Of a stretch of 64,000 bases of DNA, positions 34,908-43,144 are shown piece by piece. Source of the DNA: Aliamphritea ceti (GTDB lineage: Bacteria > Pseudomonadota > Gammaproteobacteria > Pseudomonadales > Balneatricaceae); NCBI RefSeq assembly GCF_024347215.1, contig NZ_AP025282.1, positions 3,596,001-3,660,000 of the forward strand. The letters are read 5' to 3'. Under the pieces are notes generated by a model that saw only the letters and a program-made list of their open reading frames with translations, had not been told where the DNA came from and ran no database searches. The first letter of the stretch is position 1, and each line of letters opens with the position of its first letter. A program made the position numbers and the translations under genes.

Positions 34908-35546
34908 ATGTCCGAAAAACCGTCTTTTCTGCAATCTGAAAAAATTCTTGAAGTCAGCAGTCCGTCTGGTAATGCCGAAGCTATGGTAGAGCCACTTGAA
35001 CTGGGTAAACGGGTACGTGAAATCCGCTTAAGCCAAAACCTGACACTTGAAGAAGCCAGCAAGCTCACAGGCCTGGCTCGTTCCACACTGTCTAAAATTG
35101 AAAATGAGCAGATATCACCTACTTTTACGGCTGTTAATAAGTTAGTGAAAGGCCTGGGTATCGATATTCCCCAGCTATTCAGCCAACCTAAACAAAAAGC
35201 ACCGGGTAGCGGTGGTCGCCGAGACATCACCCGTAAAGGTGAAGGTCGTCCACATCCGACACCTACTTATGAACATGAACTGCTGGCAACTCAGCTAAGC
35301 AGTAAAAAAATGGTACCCTTCCGTACCACTGTCCGTACCCACTCCTGGGATGAGTATCAGGACTGGATCCGCCATGATGGCGAAGAATTCCTGTATGTAA
35401 TTGGCGGCAGCATCATGTTTTACACTGAGTTCTACGAACCAATCGAATTACATACCGGTGACAGTGCTTACTACGACTGTGAAATGGGCCACGCGCTGGT
35501 TTCTACCAGCGAAGAAGATGCTGAAGTTCTTTGGGTTACTGCTTAA
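34908..35546 (+). CDS. XRE-cupin transcriptional regulator (probable serine/glycine/alanine regulon)
   Basis: A 212-residue protein with an XRE helix-turn-helix (about 31-87; LGKRVREIRLSQNLTLEEASKLTGLARSTLSKIENEQISPTF) and a C-terminal cupin (about 130-212; HDGEEFLYVIGGSIMFYTEFYEPIELHTGDSAYYDCEMGHAL). The cupin probably binds a small effector or metal. It lies between sdaA and the symporter; palindromes with one consensus occur near both, so I infer a local regulator of serine/glycine/alanine use. A basic, proline-rich linker (GGRRDITRKGEGRPHPTPTY) joins the domains. Confidence 0.9.
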   Translation: MSEKPSFLQSEKILEVSSPSGNAEAMVEPLELGKRVREIRLSQNLTLEEASKLTGLARSTLSKIENEQISPTFTAVNKLVKGLGIDIPQLFSQPKQKAPGSGGRRDITRKGEGRPHPTPTYEHELLATQLSSKKMVPFRTTVRTHSWDEYQDWIRHDGEEFLYVIGGSIMFYTEFYEPIELHTGDSAYYDCEMGHALVSTSEEDAEVLWVTA

Positions 35547-35622
35547 ACAGCAATAGCCCCTGCTTTTCTTACGCTACAGATACAAACTGCATTTTCAGCC
35601 TATCTCTAACTACTTATATATA

Positions 35623-35655
35623 GCTCGTGACGCATAAGACTTATGCGGCACGGGC
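35623..35655. other. Long hairpin downstream of the XRE-cupin gene
   Basis: Arms 35623-35637 and 35641-35655 pair with one mismatch and one wobble around a GAC loop (core CGCATAA-GAC-TTATGCG). No T tract follows, so it is not a typical terminator; it could be an RNA-stabilising structure or DNA site. Confidence 0.6.
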
Positions 35656-35766
35656 CCTTCTTCCTAACTGAACTATCCCCGCGCTGTTACGCCCGGCTTT
35701 CCAAAACGAAACATACCGCGTTTACAGACAACTTCAGCCTGCAGAGCCTACAAATACTAAAATCAC

Positions 35767-35782
35767 GTTTATTTTAGGAAAC
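35767..35782. promoter_or_regulatory. Palindromic operator B (symporter side, distal)
   Basis: GTTTATTTTAGGAAAC matches the GTTTCCTATAGGAAAC consensus with substitutions in the left arm and centre. Confidence 0.5.
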
Positions 35783-35944
35783 ATGCACCATTTCGGGTCG
35801 CTATTTAGTTTTTTTAAATCCCCTACTACTACTTTAGTCCCTTGTTATTAAAGTAAATTCGCTGGACAAGACTTGCCTAAAGTAGACAAACAACAGGATT
35901 TCCAGCATTTTTGGTTGGAAAAATATTTCCTTGTGGTGTATCTT

Positions 35945-35960
35945 GTTTCCTATTGGAAAT
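35945..35960. promoter_or_regulatory. Palindromic operator C (symporter side, proximal)
   Basis: GTTTCCTATTGGAAAT matches the consensus in 14 of 16 positions. It is 149 bases upstream of the symporter ATG. Confidence 0.6.
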
Positions 35961-36108
35961 TAATTTTCTATTTTTGCTAAAAAGTTTTCTAGGAGAATCA
36001 TCCTCTCAGAAATCGACTAAGCTTTGACTGGAAATGATTTTCAAAACCTTCAACCCGTCCAGGGGTAGTCGGTTAACAACAACAATAAAACCTTCTGGAG
36101 TCTCCTTT

Positions 36109-37467
36109 ATGGAAACGTTAACTTCGATTATTGGTGGGATTAATAGCATCGTTTGGGGTCCAATGATGCTGGTCTTGATCTTAGGTGTCGGCTTATTCCT
36201 TATGTTAGGTTTACGTCTGATGCCAATCCTCAAACTTGGTACTGGTTTCAGCCTTCTTTGGAAAGGCCGTAGCAGTGAAGAGGGTGAAGAGAAAGAGGGC
36301 GAGATCTCTCCATTTCAGGCGCTGATGACTGCGCTTTCTGCGACTGTAGGTACTGGTAACATTGCCGGTGTAGCTACAGCGGTATTTCTGGGTGGTCCTG
36401 GCGCCCTGTTCTGGATGTGGTGTACTGCTCTGGTAGGTATGGCTACTAAGTACTCTGAGGCTGTTCTTGCGGTTAAATACCGTGAAGTCGACGAAGAAGG
36501 CAACCATGTTGGTGGCCCGATGTACTACATCAAAAACGGTCTGGGTTCTAAGTGGACCTGGCTGGGTACTACCTTCGCAATTTTTGCTGCGGTAGCTGCT
36601 TTCGGTATCGGTAACACTGTACAGTCAAACTCTGTTGCAGACGTTATTCACGCTAACTTTAGCATTCCTACCTGGGTAACAGGTGTAGTGCTGATGGTTC
36701 TGGTTGGTCTGGTACTGATCGGTGGTATCAAGCGTATCGGTAACGTTGCCGGTTCTCTGGTACCTATCATGGCTATTGCTTACCTTGCTGCTGGTCTGGT
36801 TGTACTGGGTATTAACTCTGAAGCAATCCCTGCTGCTCTGGACATGGTATTCACTCATGCATTCACCGGTACTGCTGCTGAAGGTGGTTTCGCAGGTGCT
36901 GCTGTCTGGATGGCTATCCGTTTTGGTGTTGCTCGTGGTGTATTCTCTAACGAAGCTGGCCTGGGTTCTGCGCCTATCGCTCACGCGGCGGCACAAACTA
37001 AGAGTCCTGTTCGTCAGGGTCTGGTAGCAATGCTGGGTACATTCATTGATACACTGATCATTTGTTCTATCACTGGTCTGGTAATCATTACTTCCGGTGA
37101 GTGGACGTCTGGTGTATCCGGTGCAGCGCTGACATCTGCGGCATTCGCAAGTGCTCTGCCTGGCCTGGGTAACTACCTGATCGCAATCTCTCTGGCTATC
37201 TTTGCCTTCACAACTATCATCGGCTGGTCTTTCTACGGTGAACGTTCTATCGAATACTTGTTCGGTGTGAAAGCAGTTAAGCCTTACCGTGTTGCATGGA
37301 TCCTGGCAGTACCAGTTGGTGCGATTGTTAGCCTGGACTTCATCTGGCTGGTAGCTGATACGCTGAACGCTATGATGGCAATTCCTAACTTGATCGCTCT
37401 GGCGCTGTTAAGCCCAATCGTATTCAAGTTGACTCGGGAATACTTTGCTAACAAAGAAAACAGCTAA
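36109..37467 (+). CDS. Sodium:alanine/glycine symporter (AGCS family)
   Basis: A 452-residue inner-membrane Na+-coupled importer with about eleven hydrophobic segments. The family motifs are GTGNIAGVATAVFLGGPGALFWMWCTALVGMATKYSEAVLAVKYRE near residue 85-130 and GVARGVFSNEAGLGSAPIAHAAAQTKSPVRQG near 275-305. I use the ATG at 36109 (METLTS) with GGAG eight bases upstream; an extension to 36034 is not supported. Codon choice is strikingly uniform (GGT, CTG, GTT, ACT), suggesting high expression. It lies downstream of two XRE-cupin-type palindromes and should feed alanine and glycine to the catabolic genes around it. Confidence 0.93.
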   Translation: METLTSIIGGINSIVWGPMMLVLILGVGLFLMLGLRLMPILKLGTGFSLLWKGRSSEEGEEKEGEISPFQALMTALSATVGTGNIAGVATAVFLGGPGALFWMWCTALVGMATKYSEAVLAVKYREVDEEGNHVGGPMYYIKNGLGSKWTWLGTTFAIFAAVAAFGIGNTVQSNSVADVIHANFSIPTWVTGVVLMVLVGLVLIGGIKRIGNVAGSLVPIMAIAYLAAGLVVLGINSEAIPAALDMVFTHAFTGTAAEGGFAGAAVWMAIRFGVARGVFSNEAGLGSAPIAHAAAQTKSPVRQGLVAMLGTFIDTLIICSITGLVIITSGEWTSGVSGAALTSAAFASALPGLGNYLIAISLAIFAFTTIIGWSFYGERSIEYLFGVKAVKPYRVAWILAVPVGAIVSLDFIWLVADTLNAMMAIPNLIALALLSPIVFKLTREYFANKENS

Positions 37468-37476
37468 TCTGTACCC

Positions 37477-37502
37477 GATCAGGTAACTGCGGTTACCTGA
37501 TC
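37477..37502 (+). terminator. Hairpin after the symporter gene
   Basis: A perfect 10-bp stem (37477-37486 with 37493-37502). It is followed by CTCTCAGCC and not a T run, so termination would be weak or factor-dependent. Confidence 0.5.
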
Positions 37503-37536
37503 CTCTCAGCCTTACCTTTGACCTGAGCTAAGGCTG

Positions 37537-37638
37537 ATTTATGGAAAATACATTAAGCTTGATCCGGTATTGATTAGTCTCGTATTAAACAATTCCGTAC
37601 TAAATAGTCCTGTACTAAATAGTGTATTTCCCATAAAT
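37537..37638. repeat. Inverted-repeat-bounded array of four 15-bp repeats upstream of gcvT
   Basis: Terminal arms 37537-37552 and 37623-37638 are inverted repeats (15 of 16). Between them four contiguous 15-bp units run at 37566, 37581, 37596 and 37611: GGTATTGATTAGTCT, CGTATTAAACAATTC, CGTACTAAATAGTCC, TGTACTAAATAGTGT. CTG flanks both ends. It could be a multimer-binding regulator site, a folded leader, or a small MITE-like insertion. Confidence 0.65.
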
Positions 37639-37649
37639 CTGAATAAACC

Positions 37650-37673
37650 GCGGTCGGTTAACTGACTGACCGC
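37650..37673 (+). other. Stem-loop in the gcvT leader
   Basis: Arms 37650-37658 and 37665-37673 pair over 9 bp with one wobble, TAACTG loop. It ends 59 bases before the gcvT start. Confidence 0.55.
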
Positions 37674-37732
37674 AGTCTTTGTACAACCGCATGGCCCTGC
37701 CACTGGCAGCTATGCATCTATCGGAGATAGCA

Positions 37733-38848
37733 ATGTCTGAACTGCACAAAACAGCTTTGTATGACCTGCACCTGGAACTGGGCGCGAAAATGGTACCTTT
37801 CGCGGGTTATGATATGCCTGTTCAGTACCCATTAGGCGTGAAAAAAGAACACCTGCACTGTCGTGACAACGCAGGCCTGTTTGATGTTTCTCACATGGGT
37901 CAGGTAAAGCTGATTGGTGAAAACGCAGCAGCTGTACTGGAAAAGCTGGTTCCTGTAGACATTATTGATCTGCCGGTTGGCAAACAGCGTTATGCGTTGT
38001 TCACCAACGAAGAAGGCGGCATCATGGACGACCTGATGGTTGCTAACTATGGCGACCACCTGTATGTCGTTGTTAACGCTGCATGTAAAGAGCAAGACAT
38101 CGCTCACATGGAAGCACACCTGACAGACGGTGTAACACTGGAAGTAATGGAAAACCGTTCTCTGGTTGCCCTGCAAGGCCTGAAAGCCGCTGAAGCTCTG
38201 GCGCGCATCTGCCCTGAAGTAAACGACCTGGTATTCATGGATTCCCGTGCACTGACTATCGATGGCGTTGACTGCCTGATCAGCCGTTCCGGTTACACCG
38301 GTGAAGACGGCTACGAAATTTCTATTCCTAGTGACCAGGCTGAAGCTCTGGTACGTCGCATTCTGGCAGAGCCAGAAGTTGAGCCAATTGGCTTGGGCGC
38401 ACGTGACTCACTGCGTCTGGAATCAGGTCTGTGCCTGTACGGCCACGATCTGGATCAGACTACTACTCCTGTTGAAGGCAGCCTGTTATGGGCAATCAGC
38501 AAGTGTCGCCGTGCAGACGGTGAGCGTGCTGGCGGTTTCCCTGGCGCCGACATCATCTTTGAACAAATCGCAACCAAGAACATCAGCCGCAAGCGCGTTG
38601 GCATGATTGCTCAGGGTAAAGCTCCAATCCGTGAAGGTGCTGAAATCACCGATGCTGAAGGTAACAAAATCGGCGTTGTGACCAGCGGTACTTTCGGACC
38701 AACGGTAGGCGTACCAATTACTATGGGTTATGTCGCAACTGCGCACGCAGCTATCGGCACCGAAGTATATGCTAGCGTCCGCGGTAAAGCTTTACCAATG
38801 GTGGTGTCCAAAGCACCATTCATCGAACAACGCTACTATCGCGGTTAA
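37733..38848 (+). CDS. gcvT: Aminomethyltransferase, T-protein of the glycine cleavage system
   Basis: Transfers the methylene group from aminomethyl-lipoyl GcvH to tetrahydrofolate, releasing ammonia. 371 residues from the ATG at 37733 (MSELHKTALYDLH) with GGAGAT upstream; in-frame codons back to 37679 are untranslated leader in my reading. Motifs: VPFAGYDMPVQYPLG, NAGLFDVSHMGQV, GGIMDDLM, SRSGYTGEDGYEI and GLGARDSLRLESGLCLYGHDLD. It is separated from gcvHP by about 6 kb and lies on the opposite strand; its upstream region is the repeat/hairpin element described at 37537. lipA follows. Confidence 0.96.
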   Translation: MSELHKTALYDLHLELGAKMVPFAGYDMPVQYPLGVKKEHLHCRDNAGLFDVSHMGQVKLIGENAAAVLEKLVPVDIIDLPVGKQRYALFTNEEGGIMDDLMVANYGDHLYVVVNAACKEQDIAHMEAHLTDGVTLEVMENRSLVALQGLKAAEALARICPEVNDLVFMDSRALTIDGVDCLISRSGYTGEDGYEISIPSDQAEALVRRILAEPEVEPIGLGARDSLRLESGLCLYGHDLDQTTTPVEGSLLWAISKCRRADGERAGGFPGADIIFEQIATKNISRKRVGMIAQGKAPIREGAEITDAEGNKIGVVTSGTFGPTVGVPITMGYVATAHAAIGTEVYASVRGKALPMVVSKAPFIEQRYYRG

Positions 38849-38851
38849 CAG

Positions 38852-38877
38852 TCTCACCGGGGTCACACTCGGTGAGA
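38852..38877 (+). other. Stem-loop just after gcvT
   Basis: A perfect 8-bp stem (38852-38859 with 38870-38877). No T tail; it probably protects the 3' end or attenuates read-through. Confidence 0.5.
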
Positions 38878-38896
38878 TTATGCACTTCCGAAGCAA

Positions 38897-38922
38897 ATGC
38901 CTTAGTCTCTAAGGCATATTTT
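38897..38922 (+). terminator. Weak terminator between gcvT and lipA
   Basis: A perfect 8-bp stem (38897-38904 with 38910-38917), GTCTC loop, then ATTTTAA. Confidence 0.6.
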
Positions 38923-39013
38923 AAGAGCCTCGTGAGCGAGCTTGCCTCTCAGCTACGCCTGCAATACCCTGGCTCTCTTTTTTTTCTGTTTTAACTCTGC
39001 ATAGGTAACCGCT

Positions 39014-40036
39014 ATGGATCTTATTCCCGTTACGGAATTAGCGCCGCTGAAAGACTTAAAAGGCGAATCCAAAATGTCCCGGCTGAAGATCAAACCTGAT
39101 CCGACCCGCGAGCGTTTGCGCAAACCCAAATGGATTCGTATTGATGCGAACTCCAACGCCAATGTTAAAAAGGTTAAAAAGCAGCTTCGTGACCTGAAAT
39201 TGCATACCGTGTGTGAAGAAGCCTCCTGCCCTAACCTGGCTGAATGTTTCAGCCATAAAACTGCAACCCTGATGATTATGGGTGCTATCTGCACCCGTCG
39301 CTGTCCGTTCTGTGACGTTGCTCACGGCAAGCCAATGCTGCTTGACCCTGAAGAGCCAAAACACGTTGCTGAAACGATCAACAAGCTTGGTCTGCGTTAT
39401 GTGGTTATCACATCCGTAGACCGGGATGATTTGAAAGACGGCGGTTCAGGCCATTTTGCAGAATGTGTTAAAGAAGCAAGAGCGCTTAACCCTAATCTCA
39501 AAGTTGAGATTCTGGTACCTGACTTCCGTGGCCGTATGGCCATCGCCCTGGATAACCTGGGCACTCAGGTACCGGACGTTCTCAACCATAACCTGGAAAC
39601 CGTACCACGGCTGTATAAGCAGGTACGTCCAGGCGCTGATTACCAGTGGTCACTGGATCTGCTGAAGCAATTTAAAGACCGTCATCCTCAGGTCGATACC
39701 AAATCCGGCCTGATGGTTGGTCTAGGTGAAACCAAGGAAGAAATCCTTCAGGTAATGCGGGATTTACGCAGCCATAACGTTGATATGATCACTATTGGTC
39801 AATACCTGCAGCCAACTAAGCACCACCTGGCCGTCGAACGTTATGTAACACCTGAAGAGTTTAAGGAATATGAAGTTCTGGGTTATGAGCTGGGCTTCAA
39901 GAATGTTGCCAGCGGCCCAATGGTTCGCTCCTCTTACCATGCAGATATGCAGGCTAAGAATCTGGATAGCGAATCTGACAACCAAGCCGATAGCCAAGCT
40001 GATAGTCAAGCTACTGAACTGGCTAAAGAAGCCTGA
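39014..40036 (+). CDS. lipA: Lipoyl synthase (radical SAM)
   Basis: Inserts two sulfurs into octanoyl groups to form lipoyl cofactors, as needed by GcvH. The 340-residue protein has the auxiliary cluster cysteines (CEEASCPNLAEC) and the radical-SAM motif CTRRCPFCD, then GLRYVVITSVDRDDLKDGG and the RSSYHAD end with the conserved Arg-Ser-Ser. The C terminus is extended by a short Asp/Gln/Ser repeat encoded by three 12-base units (39977-40012), which is not part of the catalytic fold. The start has AGGTAAC. Its placement next to gcvT suggests a copy tuned to the glycine cleavage system rather than the usual lipB-linked one. Confidence 0.95.
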   Translation: MDLIPVTELAPLKDLKGESKMSRLKIKPDPTRERLRKPKWIRIDANSNANVKKVKKQLRDLKLHTVCEEASCPNLAECFSHKTATLMIMGAICTRRCPFCDVAHGKPMLLDPEEPKHVAETINKLGLRYVVITSVDRDDLKDGGSGHFAECVKEARALNPNLKVEILVPDFRGRMAIALDNLGTQVPDVLNHNLETVPRLYKQVRPGADYQWSLDLLKQFKDRHPQVDTKSGLMVGLGETKEEILQVMRDLRSHNVDMITIGQYLQPTKHHLAVERYVTPEEFKEYEVLGYELGFKNVASGPMVRSSYHADMQAKNLDSESDNQADSQADSQATELAKEA

Positions 40037-40080
40037 TCAGCAATCACAACTGACTCTGCTACCAGTAGAGAACAGATACA

Positions 40081-40107
40081 AAAAAAGGAGCTGTTAGCTC
40101 CTTTTTT
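40081..40107. terminator. Bidirectional terminator between lipA and alr
   Basis: A perfect stem 40081-40092 with 40096-40107 (A6GGAGCT / AGCTCCT6), loop GTT. T runs occur on both strands, serving the two convergent genes. Confidence 0.92.
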
Positions 40108-40122
40108 ATTATCTACAGCAAT

Positions 40123-41208
40123 TTACTTATTGATATATTCTTTGTGAACACGGCGTTGAATACCGGTAAACAAAGTATAAGGAATAGTATTACAGTAACC
40201 GGCAATTTCAGCAGCCTTCAGGTTCTTACCCCAAAACTCTACTTCAGTACCAACATCCGCACCTTCAATACCCGTCAGATCAATCGCCAGCATATCCATA
40301 GATACACGGCCAATAATCCGTGAACGCTGACCATTTACCAGTACCGGTGTGCCAGTTCCGGCATAACGCGGGTAACCATCAGCATATCCCAATGCAACAG
40401 TACCAACACGGGCAACACCTTCTTCAGGCGTCCAGGTACCGCTATAACCAACGGTTTGGCCTGGCTGAACATCCCGCACTGCAATTACTTCTGAAACAAG
40501 TGTCATGGCCGGAATCAGTTTGTCAGCATTTTCCTGCGACTGTTCAAAAGGTGTCGCGCCGTACAACATCAGACCCGGGCGTAACCAGTCACGGCGGGCA
40601 TCGCCCCATTCCAGAATACCGGCAGAGTTAGCCACACTGGATGGCGCATCAATACCCTGAGTATGAGCGTCAAAGATTTCCAACTGCTGAGTCGTCATTG
40701 CATCGCTTGGATCATCTGCACTGGCAAAGTGGCTCATCAGAATGACATCAGATACGTTATCCAGTTCTGTCAGTCGCTTATATGCCAACTGATAATCTGC
40801 AGGTGCAACACCTAAGCGATGCATACCAGAATCCATCTTCAACCAGACTTTTACCGGCTGACTCAGCTTCGCTTCTGCCAGCACATCAATCTGCTGCAGG
40901 CTGTGAATCGCAGTCCACATACCATTGGCGCTGATGTAATCCAGTTCACTGGATTCAAAGAAACCTTCCAGCAACAATACTGGCTTGCTGATGCCAGCTT
41001 CCACCAGCTCAACACCTTCTTCAATACAGGCGACACCGAAAGCATCCGCTTCGCTTTCCAAAGCTTTAGCTACTTCAACAGCACCGTGACCGTAAGCATT
41101 CGCTTTAATGATTGCAGCAGCATTACTGCCTGGGCTTAAGGAGCGAGCCAGACTAAAGTTATGCCGGATGGCATCCAGGTCTACACGAATTTTGGCAGCA
41201 CGACTCAT
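40123..41208 (-). CDS. Alanine racemase (catabolic, DadX-like by context)
   Basis: A PLP enzyme interconverting L- and D-alanine. 361 residues; PLP Lys35 in AAIIKANAYGHG, the C-terminal catalytic Tyr in VGYSGTW, and GRVSMDMLAIDLT. It follows ridA and dadA on the same strand, the layout expected for catabolic alanine use (racemise, then oxidise D-alanine with DadA). A terminator separates it from ridA, so it may have its own promoter too. Whether it is the only alanine racemase, and hence also serves cell-wall synthesis, cannot be told here. Confidence 0.93.
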   Translation of the reverse strand: MSRAAKIRVDLDAIRHNFSLARSLSPGSNAAAIIKANAYGHGAVEVAKALESEADAFGVACIEEGVELVEAGISKPVLLLEGFFESSELDYISANGMWTAIHSLQQIDVLAEAKLSQPVKVWLKMDSGMHRLGVAPADYQLAYKRLTELDNVSDVILMSHFASADDPSDAMTTQQLEIFDAHTQGIDAPSSVANSAGILEWGDARRDWLRPGLMLYGATPFEQSQENADKLIPAMTLVSEVIAVRDVQPGQTVGYSGTWTPEEGVARVGTVALGYADGYPRYAGTGTPVLVNGQRSRIIGRVSMDMLAIDLTGIEGADVGTEVEFWGKNLKAAEIAGYCNTIPYTLFTGIQRRVHKEYINK

Positions 41209-41264
41209 ATGTTCTTATTACCTTAAATCAGCCAGATTCCCACACTTGTCAGCAGGAGTCTGAT

Positions 41265-41294
41265 ATAAAAAACCGGCCTGAAGAAGGCCGGTTT
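41265..41294 (-). terminator. Terminator after ridA
   Basis: A perfect 9-bp stem (41270-41278 with 41286-41294) with a reverse-strand run of six T. It lies between ridA and alr. Confidence 0.85.
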
Positions 41295-41356
41295 ATCACT
41301 TGTTCATCAGCAGAACGAAGTAACACTCGTTCCGCTATACAGAAAGCTCTGCGAAA

Positions 41357-41743
41357 TTAACCAACCACCATGATTGCTTCAACTTCGATATCCACATCTT
41401 TTGGCAGTGCTTTAACCGCGTAAGCAGCACGTGCTGGATATGGCTCAGAGAAGTAACGCATCATCACTTCGTTCACCTGTGCAAAGTTAGCCAGGTCACT
41501 CAGCAGGATAGTCAGTTTTACGATATCAGCCATAGAACCACCGGCTTCTTCAGTAATAGCTTTCATGTTTTCGAATACCTGAACGGCCTGCGCTTCGAAA
41601 GCCATGTCTTCAACTTGCATCGTTTCCGGGTTCAGAGGAATCTGACCAGAAATGTAAACAGTGTTGTCGACTTTAACTGCCTGAGAGTAAGGACCGATAG
41701 CAGAAGGTGCTTTTTCAGTCGAAATGATAGTTTTAGTAGGCAT
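41357..41743 (-). CDS. ridA: RidA-family enamine/imine deaminase
   Basis: A 128-residue YjgF/RidA protein that hydrolyses reactive enamine/imine intermediates such as 2-aminoacrylate. APSAIGPYSQAV and the C-terminal signature YPARAAYAVKALPKDVDIEVEAI with the catalytic Arg are present. I start at the ATG at 41743 with AAGGAG upstream. It lies 42 bases from the dadA stop. The neighbours sdaA and dsdA generate 2-aminoacrylate and DadA generates imino acids, so the location makes chemical sense. Confidence 0.94.
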   Translation of the reverse strand: MPTKTIISTEKAPSAIGPYSQAVKVDNTVYISGQIPLNPETMQVEDMAFEAQAVQVFENMKAITEEAGGSMADIVKLTILLSDLANFAQVNEVMMRYFSEPYPARAAYAVKALPKDVDIEVEAIMVVG

Positions 41744-41884
41744 TTTACTGCTCCTTAAATTTATTTTTTCAGGCCTGATATAACAAATCAGACCAGCACA
41801 GAATCTTTTGAGAAGCTGGATTATAGCGGCTAAGAACCGCATCGCACAGGGAATAATCTGTCCCTGCGCGACTTCTCAACCCGC

Positions 41885-43144
41885 TTACTTATGACCGTAA
41901 CGGGCAACAGACATGCCTTCCGGATCAATATCTGTATCTTTGCCGCAAATAACGTCTGCAACAAACTTGCCCGAGCCCAGAGACATGGTCCAGCCAAGCG
42001 TACCGTGACCGGTATTCAGGTACAGGTTCGGGTAACGGGTGCCACCCAGAATTGGCGTGCCGTCTGGCGTCATTGGACGCAGACCAGTCCAGAATTCTGC
42101 TTTAGAAACATCACCACCGCCCGGGAAAAGATCAGACACCGTGTGTTCAACATTACGGCGACGCTTTTCCATCAACTCAGTGTTGTAGGAAGTGATCTCA
42201 GCAGTACCACCTACACGAATACGGTCTTCAAAACGGGTAACCGCAACTTTGTACGTTTCATCCATAATCGTAGAAACCGGTGCTTTGGTTTCATCAATGA
42301 TTGGCAGCGTCAGCGAGTAACCTTTGATCGGATAAACCGGTACAACCACGCCAACATTCGCCAAATGCAGAGTTGAGTAGCTACCCATACACATCAGATA
42401 ACGGTCAGCAGTCAAAGTACCCTTGCTGGTTTTAACGCCAACAATTTGATTATCATCGCTAAGCAAACCATCTATGTCTGTATCGAACATGAATTTAACG
42501 CCCAGCTTTTTACATTCTTCCGCCAGCGCATTGGTAAACTTGAAGCAGTCGCCGGTTTCATCACCTGGCAGACGTAAACCACCTACTAGCTTTTCCTTCA
42601 CCTGAGCCAGAGCTGGCTCACGGTTAACACAGCCATCGCTGTCCAGTAACTCATAGTCAACACCGCACTCTTCAAGAACAGCAATATCCTTGGCCGCTGC
42701 ATCAACCTGTTTCTGAGTACGGAACAGCTGCAGAGTACCGCCGGTACGCTGCTCGTAATCGATATTCATTTCAGCACGTATATCCCGGAAGCAGTCACGG
42801 CTATATTCAGCCAGACGCATCATGCGTGCTTTGTTTACGTGGTAAGAGCTCTGATTGCAGTTTGCCAACATCTTGGTCATCCACTTCAGAGTATTGGCAT
42901 TTACTTTAGGATTGATCATCAGTGGTGCAAGGTCCTGCATCATCCACTTGATCGCTTTCAACGGCACACCCGGTGCAGCCCATGGCGCAGAATAACCCGG
43001 TGAAATCTGGCCAGCGTTACCAAAACTTGTTTCCATTGCCGGCGCACCCTGCCGGTCAACTACAGTCACTTCATGACCTTCTTTGGCTAAATACCATGCG
43101 CTGGTGACGCCAATAACGCCACTGCCTAGAATAACAATCTGCAT
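41885..43144 (-). CDS. dadA: D-amino-acid dehydrogenase small subunit type (DadA)
   Basis: An FAD enzyme on the inner membrane that oxidises D-alanine and other D-amino acids to 2-oxoacids, passing electrons to quinone. 419 residues with the N-terminal dinucleotide motif VILGSGVIGVTSAWYLAKEGHEVTVVD, METSFGNAGQISPGY and the C-terminal GLRPMTPDGTPILG and NTGHGTLGWTMS. AGGT precedes the ATG. It is divergent from an Lrp-type regulator and upstream of ridA and alr. Confidence 0.96.
   Translation of the reverse strand: MQIVILGSGVIGVTSAWYLAKEGHEVTVVDRQGAPAMETSFGNAGQISPGYSAPWAAPGVPLKAIKWMMQDLAPLMINPKVNANTLKWMTKMLANCNQSSYHVNKARMMRLAEYSRDCFRDIRAEMNIDYEQRTGGTLQLFRTQKQVDAAAKDIAVLEECGVDYELLDSDGCVNREPALAQVKEKLVGGLRLPGDETGDCFKFTNALAEECKKLGVKFMFDTDIDGLLSDDNQIVGVKTSKGTLTADRYLMCMGSYSTLHLANVGVVVPVYPIKGYSLTLPIIDETKAPVSTIMDETYKVAVTRFEDRIRVGGTAEITSYNTELMEKRRRNVEHTVSDLFPGGGDVSKAEFWTGLRPMTPDGTPILGGTRYPNLYLNTGHGTLGWTMSLGSGKFVADVICGKDTDIDPEGMSVARYGHK

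Larger units (their letters stand above)
35547..36108. promoter_or_regulatory. Structured upstream region of the symporter gene
   Basis: 560 bases without a gene. It contains a 15-bp hairpin (35623-35655), two XRE-type palindromes (35767-35782, 35945-35960) and a GGAAA-N4-TTTCC dyad (35917-35930). Confidence 0.5.
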
